Origin: Candidatus Geothrix odensensis
GTDB lineage: Bacteria; Acidobacteriota; Holophagae; Holophagales; Holophagaceae
Direction: 5' to 3'
DNA length: 64,000 bases
NCBI GenBank assembly: GCA_016714685.1
Contig: JADKCH010000005.1
Coordinates: forward strand, 186,001 to 250,000
Shown here piece after piece: positions 11,164 through 19,902 of the stretch. How positions within the stretch are numbered: position 1 is the stretch's first letter; the number at the start of each line of letters is the position of its first letter. Under the pieces are notes generated by a model that searched no databases, had not been told where the DNA came from, and saw only the letters and a list, made by a program, of their open reading frames with translations. The translations under genes were made by a program, and so were the position numbers.

Positions 11164-12081
11164 TCAGTCGCTGGACTCCTGTCCCGGAGCGTTCACCTCG
11201 CCCCGGTGGTGGACCACCCGCTGCGGGTAGGGAATCTCGATGCCGGCCGCGCGGAAAGCCAGCAGGATGCGGCGGCGGAGCTCCCGCGCCACTTCCCATT
11301 GCGCCCCGGGCGCGGTCTTGGTGAAGGTGCGGATGATGAAGCCGCTGGGGCCGAGGGTCTCGATGCCCTTGACCTCCAGGGGCTCCAGGACCTGGTCGGG
11401 CCGGTCCGAGTGCAACTGCGCACCGGCCTCCCGGAGCACCTCGAAGGCCCGGTCGGGATCGGTGCCGTAGTCCACCTCCACGTCCACCAGGGCCCGCGCG
11501 AAATCCTTGGAGAGCACCACCACGCGCACGATGGACCCGTTCGGCACGAAGTGGGCGCGGCCTTCCGCGTCCCGCACCTGGGTGATGCGCAGGGTCATGC
11601 GCTCCACGGTGCCGGTGTGTTTCTCGTCCACGCTGATGATGTCGCCCACGCCGAACTGGTTCTCCATGAGCAGGAAGAAGCCGCTGATGACGTCCTTCAC
11701 CAGGCTCTGGGCCCCGAAGCCCAGGGCCACGCCCGCCACGCCCGCACCGGCCACCAGGGGCCCGATGTTCACGCCGAACTCCTGCAGGGTCATCAAGAGG
11801 AAGAAGGCCACCACCAGCACCCGGGCCGCATTGGTGAGCACCGCCCCCAGGGTCTCGGCCCGCCGCTCAGAATCCGAGGTGACATCATCCTTGCCGTCGT
11901 CCACGGCCCGGCGCACGGCCCGGGTGACCAGCTTCACGGCCAGGAGCAGCCCGCCGCAGGCCGCCGCCACCAGGAGCAGGCGGCCCAGGCGCGACCAGCC
12001 GGAACGCCCCATCCAGTCCAGAAGCCCCTTCACCCACTCTGGGCTCGTGAGCACTGCCGCCATCATCGTGAACCGTTCCAT
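11164..12081 (-). CDS. Small-conductance mechanosensitive channel (MscS family)
   Basis: Inner-membrane channel of 305 residues opening on membrane tension. Three hydrophobic segments precede the pore helix LVAGAGVAGVALGFGAQSLVKDVISGFFLLMENQF, which has the Gly/Ala packing and SLVKD hinge typical of MscS (about 130-165); the beta domain with VPNGSI follows. ATG at 12081 has GGGAGA six bases upstream and is favoured over an upstream in-frame start at 12108. It converges with the flavin-reductase-like gene, leaving a 136-base GC-rich gap with no gene. Confidence 0.9.
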   Translation of the reverse strand: MERFTMMAAVLTSPEWVKGLLDWMGRSGWSRLGRLLLVAAACGGLLLAVKLVTRAVRRAVDDGKDDVTSDSERRAETLGAVLTNAARVLVVAFFLLMTLQEFGVNIGPLVAGAGVAGVALGFGAQSLVKDVISGFFLLMENQFGVGDIISVDEKHTGTVERMTLRITQVRDAEGRAHFVPNGSIVRVVVLSKDFARALVDVEVDYGTDPDRAFEVLREAGAQLHSDRPDQVLEPLEVKGIETLGPSGFIIRTFTKTAPGAQWEVARELRRRILLAFRAAGIEIPYPQRVVHHRGEVNAPGQESSD

Positions 12082-12365
12082 GCCGAGTCTCCCGGTCCAG
12101 CCTAGCAAACCACCCCAGGTGAGCGGGATGGAGGCCGGATCCTTAGATGATCGATAGATCTTTGATTTGTATATTTTGCCGGTTTCCTACCTATTCGCTT
12201 GCATCCCCAATCCAGATGGTGGAGATTTTCCTCAATCCTCCCCTCGGGTGCCCCATGCGAACAAGGAACCTGTTGGACCGTCGTCAGCACCACGGCCCGT
12301 TCCGGTTTCTGTACATGCCCCTGAAGCGGATCGTCGAGCGCTTCCTGGGCATCGGGTAGGACCTG
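12082..12365. other. AT-rich intergenic region upstream of the MscS gene
   Basis: This 284-base gap separates the MscS start from the end of homogentisate dioxygenase. Positions 12150-12200 are clearly more AT-rich than the surroundings and probably carry the MscS promoter, although I could not assign good -35 and -10 boxes. A short plus-strand reading frame lies at its right end and is listed separately. Confidence 0.4.
12255..12359 (+). CDS. Possible small basic peptide, 34 residues
   Basis: A short frame from ATG 12255 to TAG 12359 encodes a basic peptide ending FLYMPLKRIVERFLGIG. Its last ~24 codons have the strong G/C third-position bias of real genes here, whereas the DNA before it is AT-rich. 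No clear ribosome site is seen and I do not recognise a family. It could equally be a chance frame or a remnant. Confidence 0.2.
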   Translation: MRTRNLLDRRQHHGPFRFLYMPLKRIVERFLGIG

Positions 12366-13508
12366 CTACTTCCAGCTCGCCCAGTAGCCGAGGTTCTCCA
12401 CCAGCCCGGCCGCGGGCGTGGCCTTGAGGGGACGGAAGGTGTCCACCATGACGGCCACCTCGTCGGTGCGCTCCTTGGTGCGGCTGAGGGGGATGGCCTT
12501 GGGGTGCGGCCCGTGGTGGATGCCCTGGGGATGCCAGGTCACCATGCCGGCGCCGATGCCATCCCGGCTGAAGAAGTGGCCCGCCGAGTAGAACAGGACC
12601 TCGTCGTAGTCGATGTTGGAGTGGTAGAAGGGCACGCGCATGGCGCCTTCCTCCTCCTCGAAGGGCCGGGGCAGGAAGGAGCAGATGACGAAGTTGTTGG
12701 CGATGAACGTGGAGTGGGCGCTGGGCGGCAGGTGGTAGCGGGCGCTGAGGATGGGCCGGATGTCCTTCACGTTGATGCGCCAGACCGTGAGGTCGCCCTT
12801 CCAGCCCACCACATCCAGCGGGTTGAAGGGGTAGAACACCTTGGTGATCTCGTTCTCCCGCTTGATGTGGACGGCCCACTCCCGCGGCGCGGCGTCGTAG
12901 GGCTCCAGCTCCGGCGTGTCGATCATGGCGGGGTCGAAGATGGCATTGGGCCCCAGCTGGTTGCGGTCGGGGATGGTGACCTCGCTGAAGCTCTCGATGA
13001 GCAGGTAGCGCTGCGGGGTTGAATCCGGCAGAAAGCGGTAGGTGGTGCCCCGGGGGATCACCAGGTAGTCGCCGATGGCGTAGGTGAGGGCGCCGAAGGT
13101 GGTCTCCAGCCTCCCGCCGCCCGCATGGATGTAGTAGACGTCGTCGCCATCGGCATTGCGGTAGAAGAAGTCCATGGCGGAGGGCGCCACCCAGTGCAGG
13201 GCCACGTCGTGGTTGTGCAGGAGGCAGATGGGGGCGAAGGCGGCTTCCGTGGAGCCGAACATCGACGCCCGGATGGCCTCGTCCCCGGTGGGTTGCAGGC
13301 CGTTCAGATCATAGCTGTGGGGCCGCAGGGGCCCCTCGATGCGCGTCCAGTCCGTGACGGGATGCAAGCGGTAGAGGTGAGTCGTGCGGCCGAAGAAGCC
13401 CTGCCGGGCGTGCTCCTCCTCGAAGGTGCCCGCGGGCAGGTCCACATGCGCCTGCCGCGTGTGCAGGCCTTTGCGGAGGGGGAACAGTGGCGTTTCCTTC
13501 TTGGACAT
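12366..13508 (-). CDS. hmgA: Homogentisate 1,2-dioxygenase
   Basis: Non-haem iron enzyme opening the ring of homogentisate to maleylacetoacetate in tyrosine and phenylalanine breakdown. The 380-residue cupin protein has ERxYLLIESFSEV-like (QRYLLIESFSEVTIP) and VVGWKGDLTVWRINVKDI, FIANNFVICSFLPRP, then PFYHSNIDYDEVLFY and GMVTWHPQGIHHGPHP, which carry the iron-ligating His-Glu-His region. ATG at 13508 has GAGG six bases upstream. It pairs functionally with the fumarylacetoacetase-like gene 3.3 kb away on the other strand. It is about 50 residues shorter than the human enzyme, in line with the short bacterial branch. Confidence 0.9.
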   Translation of the reverse strand: MSKKETPLFPLRKGLHTRQAHVDLPAGTFEEEHARQGFFGRTTHLYRLHPVTDWTRIEGPLRPHSYDLNGLQPTGDEAIRASMFGSTEAAFAPICLLHNHDVALHWVAPSAMDFFYRNADGDDVYYIHAGGGRLETTFGALTYAIGDYLVIPRGTTYRFLPDSTPQRYLLIESFSEVTIPDRNQLGPNAIFDPAMIDTPELEPYDAAPREWAVHIKRENEITKVFYPFNPLDVVGWKGDLTVWRINVKDIRPILSARYHLPPSAHSTFIANNFVICSFLPRPFEEEEGAMRVPFYHSNIDYDEVLFYSAGHFFSRDGIGAGMVTWHPQGIHHGPHPKAIPLSRTKERTDEVAVMVDTFRPLKATPAAGLVENLGYWASWK

Positions 13509-13699
13509 CACAACCTCGGGGCGGTCCCCCATTATCGCGGGAATCTGTGAGCACAGGCGTCGTCAATTGGCGGCATGGCAGTGGATGGACGCAGCCGCCA
13601 AGAGCTGAACGCCTCGCCGGGCCCGCCTCCCCTTCTAAATTTCTCCCATGACCATTTCTTACCGATATATCCAGTGGGTCTACCCGGGCATATTCCAGT

Positions 13700-13728
13700 C
13701 AGGTCGCTGAGACCTGTACGGGTTCCCG
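13700..13728 (+). promoter_or_regulatory. Two-hairpin leader before the corrinoid protein gene
   Basis: CAGGTC (13700-13705) pairs with GACCTG (13711-13716) over a GCTGA loop, and CGGG (13719-13722) pairs with CCCG (13725-13728). Twenty bases later comes the GGAG site and the ATG of the corrinoid gene. It could be a regulated leader. I see none of the conserved boxes of the cobalamin, SAM or THF riboswitches. Confidence 0.35.
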
Positions 13729-13747
13729 CCCTCTCGGTGGAGACGTC

Positions 13748-14446
13748 ATGGATCGAAATTTCTGCCAGGAACTGCTCGCCGCCATCGAGCGGGCCGACCG
13801 CGCCGGCGCGGCCGCCGTGGTCGATGCCTGGGCCGTGGGCCGTCCCTTCAGCCAGGTGGTCCCCGAGCTGCTGTCCCCCACCCTGGAGTCCTTCGGCTCC
13901 CTCTGGTCCCAGGGCCACAGCGGCGTCTCCCTTGCCACCGGCTATGTGGCCGCCAAAGTCGCGGAAGACGTCCTGTCCCGGCTGCTGCTGGAATCCAGCC
14001 AGGATGGCGACCCGGTCCTCCCTGCCAAGGGGCCGGTGCTCCTGGGCAATGTCGAGGACGATTTCCATCCCCTGGGCCGGAACATGGTCGTGGCCTTCCT
14101 CCGGGCCGCCGGCTGGGATGTGCGCGATCTGGGCGTGGACGTCACGCCGGACCAGTTCGTGGATCTGGCCGAAGAGACCGGGGCCCGGGTGATCGGCGCC
14201 TCGGCCATGATGCACACCACCGCCAAGAACGTGGCCCGGATCCGGGAGGAGATCGACCGGCGCGGCCTGGCCGGAAGGGTCCAGCTCGCTGTGGGCGGCG
14301 CCGTCTTCAAGCTGCGGCCCGAGCTCGTGGCGGACCTGGGCGGCGATGGCACCGCCGCCAGCGCCCTGGAGGCCCCGGCCCTGTTCGAGCGGCTCTGGCA
14401 GCGCTCTCTGGAGCTGGCCCCCTCCCCTCTGCGAGCCCTGCCATGA
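13748..14446 (+). CDS. Corrinoid (B12-binding) protein of a methyltransferase system
   Basis: A 232-residue two-domain protein of the MtaC/MtbC/MetH-cobalamin type: an N-terminal helical cap (about 1-90) and a Rossmann B12 domain. The cobalt lower-ligand motif DxHxxG is present as D105-F-H107-P-L-G110, with GASAMMHTT and AVGGAVF further on contacting the corrin tail. It carries methyl groups between methyltransferases in the cytoplasm. First gene of a four-gene cassette; its TGA overlaps the next ATG. GGAG lies five bases before the start. The family's usual DxHDIGKN is here DFHPLGRN, a modest divergence. Confidence 0.88.
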   Translation: MDRNFCQELLAAIERADRAGAAAVVDAWAVGRPFSQVVPELLSPTLESFGSLWSQGHSGVSLATGYVAAKVAEDVLSRLLLESSQDGDPVLPAKGPVLLGNVEDDFHPLGRNMVVAFLRAAGWDVRDLGVDVTPDQFVDLAEETGARVIGASAMMHTTAKNVARIREEIDRRGLAGRVQLAVGGAVFKLRPELVADLGGDGTAASALEAPALFERLWQRSLELAPSPLRALP

Positions 14447-15468
14447 ACAGCCTTGAACGGCTCCTGGCCGCCCTCCAGGGCGAGCCCGCCGACCGGCCGC
14501 CTCTGTTCCTCAATGCCGGGCTCTACGGCGCGAAGCTCACGGGCGCCCCCCTCAAGGACCACTACCGGAACCCCGCGATCTACGCCGAGGGCCAGGTCGC
14601 CATCCTCGAGACCTTCAGCCCGGACTTCCTCATCAGCCCCTTCGTCCTGGCCAGCCTCGGCGAGGCCTTCGGCAGCCGGGTGGCCACCAGCCTCCGCCAG
14701 CCGCCCAACGTGGCCGCCTTCGCGGCGGAGTCCGCCGAGGCGGCGCTCCGGCTGCCGCTGCCCGATGTGGACAGCCACCCGGGCATCCTCTACCTGCGGG
14801 AGAGCATCCGCCTGCTCGCCGGGAGGTACGCCGGGAAAGTGCCCGTCATCGGCCTCCTGGCCAGTCCCGTCGATCTGCCGCCGCTCATCATCGGCCTGGA
14901 GGCCTGGCTGGAGGCCCTCCTGTTCCAGCCCGAGGTCGCCCGGGCCCTCCTCGACCGCCTGACGCCCTTCTTCGCCACCCTCGGCCGGGCCATGCTGCGC
15001 GACGGCGCCACGGCACTGGCCCTGACCGCCAACCTGACCAACCGCTTCATCGTTCCCGAACGGGTGGTGGAGACCCTGGGGCGGCCCGCGCTCAAGGAGG
15101 CCCTGGCCGAGATCCCCGGGCCCGTCATCCTGCACCACGGAGGCTGTCCCCTGCTCCCCCACCTCCGCGATTTCATGGGCCACCCGAATGTCGTGGGCTA
15201 TGTCCTCGATGCCGGCGAGGACCTGGGCGCGGCGCGGCGGGTGCTGGGCGCCGGCCCGCTCCTGCTCGGGAACCTCGGCGGCCCCGACCTGGCGGAACTC
15301 CGGCCGGCCGAGATCCGCGTCCTGTGCGACCAGGCCCTGGCGCAGCGTGGACCGGACCAGCAGGTCGTCCTGGCGACCTGCTGCGCCGACATCCCCCTCG
15401 ACACGCCACCCGAGTGCATCGAGGTCCTCACCGACGCCGTGTGCCGTGCCGGAAGGACGACCGCGTGA
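14443..15468 (+). CDS. Uroporphyrinogen decarboxylase-family methyltransferase (MtaA/MtbA-like)
   Basis: A 341-residue TIM-barrel protein of the UroD superfamily branch that moves methyl groups between a corrinoid protein and a thiol or tetrahydrofolate-type acceptor. It begins LERLLAALQGEPADRPPLF, the typical family N-terminus. Zinc-ligand candidates are the His/Cys of ILHHGGCPLLPH near 227 and the Cys pair of ATCCADIPLDTP near 312. Overlap by ATGA with the corrinoid gene and by GTGA with the next gene means coupled translation. True haem uroporphyrinogen decarboxylases lack this zinc pattern, so haem synthesis is unlikely. Confidence 0.82.
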   Translation: MNSLERLLAALQGEPADRPPLFLNAGLYGAKLTGAPLKDHYRNPAIYAEGQVAILETFSPDFLISPFVLASLGEAFGSRVATSLRQPPNVAAFAAESAEAALRLPLPDVDSHPGILYLRESIRLLAGRYAGKVPVIGLLASPVDLPPLIIGLEAWLEALLFQPEVARALLDRLTPFFATLGRAMLRDGATALALTANLTNRFIVPERVVETLGRPALKEALAEIPGPVILHHGGCPLLPHLRDFMGHPNVVGYVLDAGEDLGAARRVLGAGPLLLGNLGGPDLAELRPAEIRVLCDQALAQRGPDQQVVLATCCADIPLDTPPECIEVLTDAVCRAGRTTA

Positions 15469-16070
15469 GTCGGCAATCTCGTCCCGTCCGGTGCATCTCC
15501 TGCTCGATCTTCCGGCAGGAGATCGAGGCTCTGCAGGCCTCGGGCCAGCTCGACCTGCCCGTGGATTTCCTGAACTCCATGCTCCACATGGTCCCCGCGA
15601 AGCTGGAGGCGCGGCTCCAGGTGGCCCTCGAGGAAGCGCGCAGGCAGGCTCCCGGCCCGGATGTGGTCCTCGCCTACGGCGACTGCTGCGGGCACATGGA
15701 GGACCTCACGGCGGAGCCGGGGACCAGCCGCACCGAAGGCATCAACTGCTGCGAGATCATCCTGGGCCGCGAGACCTACCGGAGGCTGCGCCGGGAGGGC
15801 GCCTTCTTCCTCATGCCGGAGTGGGCCCGCTCCTGGCGGCAGGTCTTCGTGGGACAGCTGGGCCTCCTGGGCCCCTGCGCGAAGGCCTTCATGCAGGAGC
15901 TGCACACCCGGCTGATCTACCTGGACACCGGCCTCCTGCCGGTGCCCCGGGAGGAGCTGGCCGCCGCCAGCGAGTTCCTGGGTCTCCCGGTGGAGATCCT
16001 TCCCGTCTCCCTCGATCCCCTGCTTGCCAACCTGCGCCAGGCCGTCCAGACTGCGGGCCACCATGACTGA
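15465..16070 (+). CDS. DUF1638 family protein
   Basis: A 201-residue protein that I place in DUF1638, a family of unknown function repeatedly seen beside corrinoid methyltransferases. It is rich in cysteine at defined places: CISCSIF near 10, YGDCCG near 68, INCCEI near 86. These could bind metal or sense redox state, but no ligand is established. GTG at 15465 overlaps the previous stop and has GGAAGGA seven bases upstream. The next start lies within its last eight bases. No signal peptide or membrane segment. Confidence 0.72.
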   Translation: MSRQSRPVRCISCSIFRQEIEALQASGQLDLPVDFLNSMLHMVPAKLEARLQVALEEARRQAPGPDVVLAYGDCCGHMEDLTAEPGTSRTEGINCCEIILGRETYRRLRREGAFFLMPEWARSWRQVFVGQLGLLGPCAKAFMQELHTRLIYLDTGLLPVPREELAAASEFLGLPVEILPVSLDPLLANLRQAVQTAGHHD

Positions 16071-18423
16071 TCGCCACCAGGGCACCGATGCCGCCGCCGT
16101 CCAGTTCATGGTCGTGGACCTGCTCGGCGAGATCCTGAAGTTCTCGGAGAGCCCCGCCGGGATGGGCCAGTTCCTGACGCGCAAGCTCCGGGAGGTGCTC
16201 GGGGTCCGGGCCGTGGCCATGCTCCAGCACGGGTCCGACCTCCAGCGCGATCCTCTCCGGATCGTGGCGCTCGAACCCGAGCGGGCGGGGACCGGCAACC
16301 TGCTCGCGGGCCTGAGCCAGGTCCTCACCGCCGACCCTGAGCCGAACCACGCGGCCATCTACTTCCAGCCCCTGGTGCCGAAGGCCCTCGGCGAAGCCCT
16401 GGCCAGCCTGGAGGTCAAGTCCCTCAGCCTGACGCCGCTGCGCGTGGGCGGCCTGCGCGTGGGCACGCTCATCGCCCTCGACCACCTCGACTTCCAGCGC
16501 ACGGACGACGTCATCCACATGCTGGACGTGCTGTCCCCGGTCTTCGCCCTGATCCTGCGCAACGCCCTGCACTTCGAGGCCCAGGAGGAGAAGGTCGTCG
16601 CCCAGGCTGAGGAACACCGGGCCCTGCTCCGGACGAACCTCGACGGCTACCTCATGGTGAACGCCCGGGGCGACCTGCTCGACGCCAACGACGCGTACCT
16701 GCGCATGTCCGGCTATGCCATCGAGGAGCTCCGGACCCTCCACATGTCCGACCTGGAGGCGGTGGAATCCAGGCACGAGACCGACCAGCACACCGAGAGG
16801 ATGAAGGCCGAGGGCATGGACCGCTTCCAGTCCCGGCACAGGCGGAAGGATGGCTCCAGCTTCCCCGTGGAGGTCTCCACGACCTACATTCCCAGTCGGG
16901 ACCTGATCATCGGCTTCATCCGGGACCTCACCGAGAAGGTGGAGGCGGAGAAGGCCCTGCGGGACAGCGAGGCCCACCACCGGGAGCTCATCGAGATCCT
17001 CGGCGAGGGCGTGGCCAGCACAGACCTCCACGAGACCATCATCATGGCCAACCCCGAGGCGGCCCGCATCTTCGGGGTGGTCCCCGAGCAGCTGATCGGC
17101 CAGAACTTCCGCACCTTCATGGATGACACGGACTGGCGGCAGGTAAGGGAGCAGACCACACGCCGGGTGGCAGGGCAGACGGATTCCTACCAGACCCACA
17201 TCCGCCGGGCCGACGGCACGCGGCGCACCCTGCAGCTGACCGCCACTCCCCGCCGCGATGCGGCCGGCCAGGTCACGGGCAGCCTGGCCGTCTTCCGCGA
17301 CATCACCGACGAGCTCCGCACGCAGGAGGCCCTCCGCCTCTCCCAGAAGATGGAGAGCCTGGGCAACCTCGCGGGTGGCCTGGCCCACGACATGAACAAC
17401 GTGCTGGGCGCGATCCTCGGCCTCGCCACCACCAACCTGGACCTGCAGCCCGAGGGCAGCCGCCTCCACAGCACCTTCCAGACCATCACCAAGGCCTGCC
17501 TGCGGGGCCGGAACATGGTCAAGAGCCTCCTGGACTTCGCCCGGAAGGACATGACCGGCGAACGCTCGGTGTCCCTCAACCACCTCGTCCAGGAGGAGGC
17601 CCGGCTGCTGGAGCGGACCATTCCGGCGAGCGTCGCCATCCGGCTGGACCTCGATCCCCAGGTGGGGACCATCCTCGGCGATCCGGACGCCCTCAGCCTC
17701 GTCCTCATGAACCTCTGCGTGAACGCCGTGGACGCCATGCCGGAGGGGGGCCACCTCACCCTGGGCACCCGGAACCAGCTCGACGGCAGGGTCCTCCTCA
17801 CCGTGGCGGACACGGGCAGTGGCATGTCCCCGGAGACCCTCGAGCACGCCATCGAGCCCTTCTACACGACCAAGCCCCAGGGGAAGGGCACCGGCCTGGG
17901 CCTGTCCCTGGCCTACAGCACCGTGAAGGCCCACCACGGCGACTTCACGATCCAGAGTCGGCTGGGCCAGGGGACCACCGTGGAGATGCGCTTCCAGCCG
18001 GCGCTCACCCAGGCCGAGTCGGCCCCCCGGGAGGAGGAGGCCACCCAGTCCGGCGCCCCCTGCCACATCCTCCTGGTGGACGACGACGAGCTGATCCAGA
18101 GCTCGGTCGCGGCGCAGCTCGAGGTCATGGGGCACGAGGCCACCGTCACCTCCAGCGGCGAGCAGGCCATGGAGCTGGTGAACGGCGGCTTCCAGCCGGA
18201 CGCGGTCATCCTCGACATGAACATGCCCGGCTGGGGCGGAGCCCGCACCCTGCCGCGGCTGCGGGCCGCCCTGCCGGAAGTGCCCATCCTGCTGTCCACG
18301 GGCCGGGCCGACCAGCGGGCCCTGGATCTGGCCCGGGCCATCCAGGGCGTGACCATCCTCGCCAAGCCCTACAGCTTCCGCGAGCTCCAGGCCACCTTCT
18401 CGGCCATCCTGCCGAAGCGGTGA
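16063..18423 (+). CDS. Soluble hybrid sensor kinase (GAF-like, two PAS, HK, receiver)
   Basis: A 786-residue cytoplasmic kinase with no membrane segment. Order: GAF-like sensor at about 10-175, PAS at about 190-300 (LDANDAYLRMSGY), second PAS at about 315-425 (IIMANPEAARIFGV), HisKA with H in AGGLAHDMNNVLGAIL near 445, HATPase (LVLMNLCVNAVDAMP, DTGSGM, KGTGLGLS), and a receiver with LLVDDDE and phospho-Asp in VILDMNMPGWGG. Its start lies inside the DUF1638 gene, so it is translated with the corrinoid cassette. That linkage suggests it reports on the methyl-transfer system or controls it, which is inference. Confidence 0.88.
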   Translation: MTDRHQGTDAAAVQFMVVDLLGEILKFSESPAGMGQFLTRKLREVLGVRAVAMLQHGSDLQRDPLRIVALEPERAGTGNLLAGLSQVLTADPEPNHAAIYFQPLVPKALGEALASLEVKSLSLTPLRVGGLRVGTLIALDHLDFQRTDDVIHMLDVLSPVFALILRNALHFEAQEEKVVAQAEEHRALLRTNLDGYLMVNARGDLLDANDAYLRMSGYAIEELRTLHMSDLEAVESRHETDQHTERMKAEGMDRFQSRHRRKDGSSFPVEVSTTYIPSRDLIIGFIRDLTEKVEAEKALRDSEAHHRELIEILGEGVASTDLHETIIMANPEAARIFGVVPEQLIGQNFRTFMDDTDWRQVREQTTRRVAGQTDSYQTHIRRADGTRRTLQLTATPRRDAAGQVTGSLAVFRDITDELRTQEALRLSQKMESLGNLAGGLAHDMNNVLGAILGLATTNLDLQPEGSRLHSTFQTITKACLRGRNMVKSLLDFARKDMTGERSVSLNHLVQEEARLLERTIPASVAIRLDLDPQVGTILGDPDALSLVLMNLCVNAVDAMPEGGHLTLGTRNQLDGRVLLTVADTGSGMSPETLEHAIEPFYTTKPQGKGTGLGLSLAYSTVKAHHGDFTIQSRLGQGTTVEMRFQPALTQAESAPREEEATQSGAPCHILLVDDDELIQSSVAAQLEVMGHEATVTSSGEQAMELVNGGFQPDAVILDMNMPGWGGARTLPRLRAALPEVPILLSTGRADQRALDLARAIQGVTILAKPYSFRELQATFSAILPKR

Positions 18424-19788
18424 TCAGGCTTGTTTCTGCAGCCAGCGGTTGTAGACCCACAGGCTGAGGGCACTGCCGAGGCCGAAGAGGGTGAGGATGA
18501 TCCAGCCCGTGGCGGCGGCCTTGGGGTCGAGCTTCAGCAGGCCGTCGGCCTGTTGAACCGCGCCGGCGCACATGACCTTGTTGAAGAGCCAGGCACCGGC
18601 GGGGCCGCCCACCAGGCTGCCGATGGCCATGGGCAGGTTGGCGTAGCCCAGGAACAGGCCCTCCTGGCCCTTGGGCGCCAGGGAGCCGATGTACTCGTAG
18701 AGGCGGCTGGAGGCGAACAGTTCGCCGAAGGCGATGAGGGCCACGGTCAGCACCACGAAGAGGCTGCCCAGGGGCAGCCACATCTTCATGGTCACGCCGC
18801 CCGCCATGTAGAGCGGCGCCACGTTGATGAGCATGGAGAGGCCGATGATCACGGTGCCCACGATGATGGACTTGATGGGTGGCATCTTGCCAAACAGCTT
18901 GGTGATGAGCAGCTGGAACAGCACGATGGTGATGGGGTTGGCCATGGTGTAGAGGTCCATGGCCGGAGTCAGTTCCACGGTCTTCTTCACATACAGCGGC
19001 AGCACGTTGTAGACCTGGTTGTAGATGAAGTAGAAGCCGCTGCTCACCACCAGGAACATGACGAAGCGGCCACTGCGGAGGACCTTGAACATGCCGAAGA
19101 ACACCTCGGGGATGGTGCGCTTGGGCTTGGCGGGATCCACCAGGGATTCGGGATCGCGGTAGAGCAGTGCCACCACCAGGAAGGCCAACACCGCCGCCAC
19201 CATGGACACGAGGAAGATGGTGTCGAGCTTGCCCAGCTTGGTGCGGACGAAGAAGGCCGTGATGCGCCCGAAGACGCTGCCGATGTTGATCACCATGTAG
19301 AAGATGGCGAAGGCCAGCGTGGCCTTGCCCAGGTGCGTGCGCTGCACGGTGCCCGCGATGCACGGTTTCACGAAGGAGCCGCCGATCCCGATCAGCACGA
19401 TGGCCATGGCCACCGGCGCCATCACGCCCATGCCCGCCGTGACCTCCTTCCCGGCCTGCAAGGCCAGGGTCTGCCCGCCGAACCAGACCGGATAGCCCAT
19501 CAGGAAATAGCCGCCCACCAGGAGCACGCAGGCCAGGAGCAGGCTGCGGCGGAAGCCGATCTGGTCCGCGATGGTGCCGCTGAGGATGGGCAGGAAGTAG
19601 ACCAGGAACCAGAGCACGCCGTTCAGCGTGCTGGGCCAGTAGTCGCCCAGCCCCAGGCGCCCCAGGTAGATGACGATGAAGCTCGCCATGGAGTAGTAGG
19701 CCGCCCGCTCGAACAGCTCGGTGAGGTTGGCGTTCCAGAAGCTGGCCGGGAAGGCGTACTTCTCGCGGAAAGTGGGCTCGGAGCTCAT
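18424..19788 (-). CDS. POT/PTR2-family proton-dependent oligopeptide transporter
   Basis: A 454-residue major-facilitator protein with about 12 membrane segments. The POT signature is recognisable at the N-terminus (FWNANLTELFERAAYYSM, compare the family ExxERFxYY), followed by GGxxADxxxGxR-like (SGTIADQIGFRRS). Imports di- and tripeptides with protons across the inner membrane. Start ATG 19788 has a GAGG upstream. The lipoprotein gene is divergent 114 bases away. Nitrate or other POT substrates cannot be excluded. Confidence 0.82.
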   Translation of the reverse strand: MSSEPTFREKYAFPASFWNANLTELFERAAYYSMASFIVIYLGRLGLGDYWPSTLNGVLWFLVYFLPILSGTIADQIGFRRSLLLACVLLVGGYFLMGYPVWFGGQTLALQAGKEVTAGMGVMAPVAMAIVLIGIGGSFVKPCIAGTVQRTHLGKATLAFAIFYMVINIGSVFGRITAFFVRTKLGKLDTIFLVSMVAAVLAFLVVALLYRDPESLVDPAKPKRTIPEVFFGMFKVLRSGRFVMFLVVSSGFYFIYNQVYNVLPLYVKKTVELTPAMDLYTMANPITIVLFQLLITKLFGKMPPIKSIIVGTVIIGLSMLINVAPLYMAGGVTMKMWLPLGSLFVVLTVALIAFGELFASSRLYEYIGSLAPKGQEGLFLGYANLPMAIGSLVGGPAGAWLFNKVMCAGAVQQADGLLKLDPKAAATGWIILTLFGLGSALSLWVYNRWLQKQA

Positions 19789-19902
19789 GGATACCTCGGG
19801 GTCCGATTAGTGTGCCATGGCCCTGCGGGACCTCGGGCACAGTTGACAATCCCGGGGCCGGGACAACACTCAGGGGGCCAGGCGGCGTCCTGGGGAGGCG
19901 CC

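Noticed and set aside
13681..13747. TPP or cobalamin riboswitch suggested by GCTGAGACC before the corrinoid gene
   Set aside because: Only the short CTGAGA string matches; the remaining conserved parts of either class are missing.
14443..15468. Haem biosynthesis uroporphyrinogen decarboxylase
   Set aside because: Zinc-type Cys/His motifs and the adjacent corrinoid protein point to methyl transfer, not haem.
18430..19902. Long plus-strand frame ahead of the lipoprotein gene, rich in His, Glu and Gln
   Set aside because: It is the complement of the POT transporter; the lipoprotein start with lipobox and ribosome site is at 19903.
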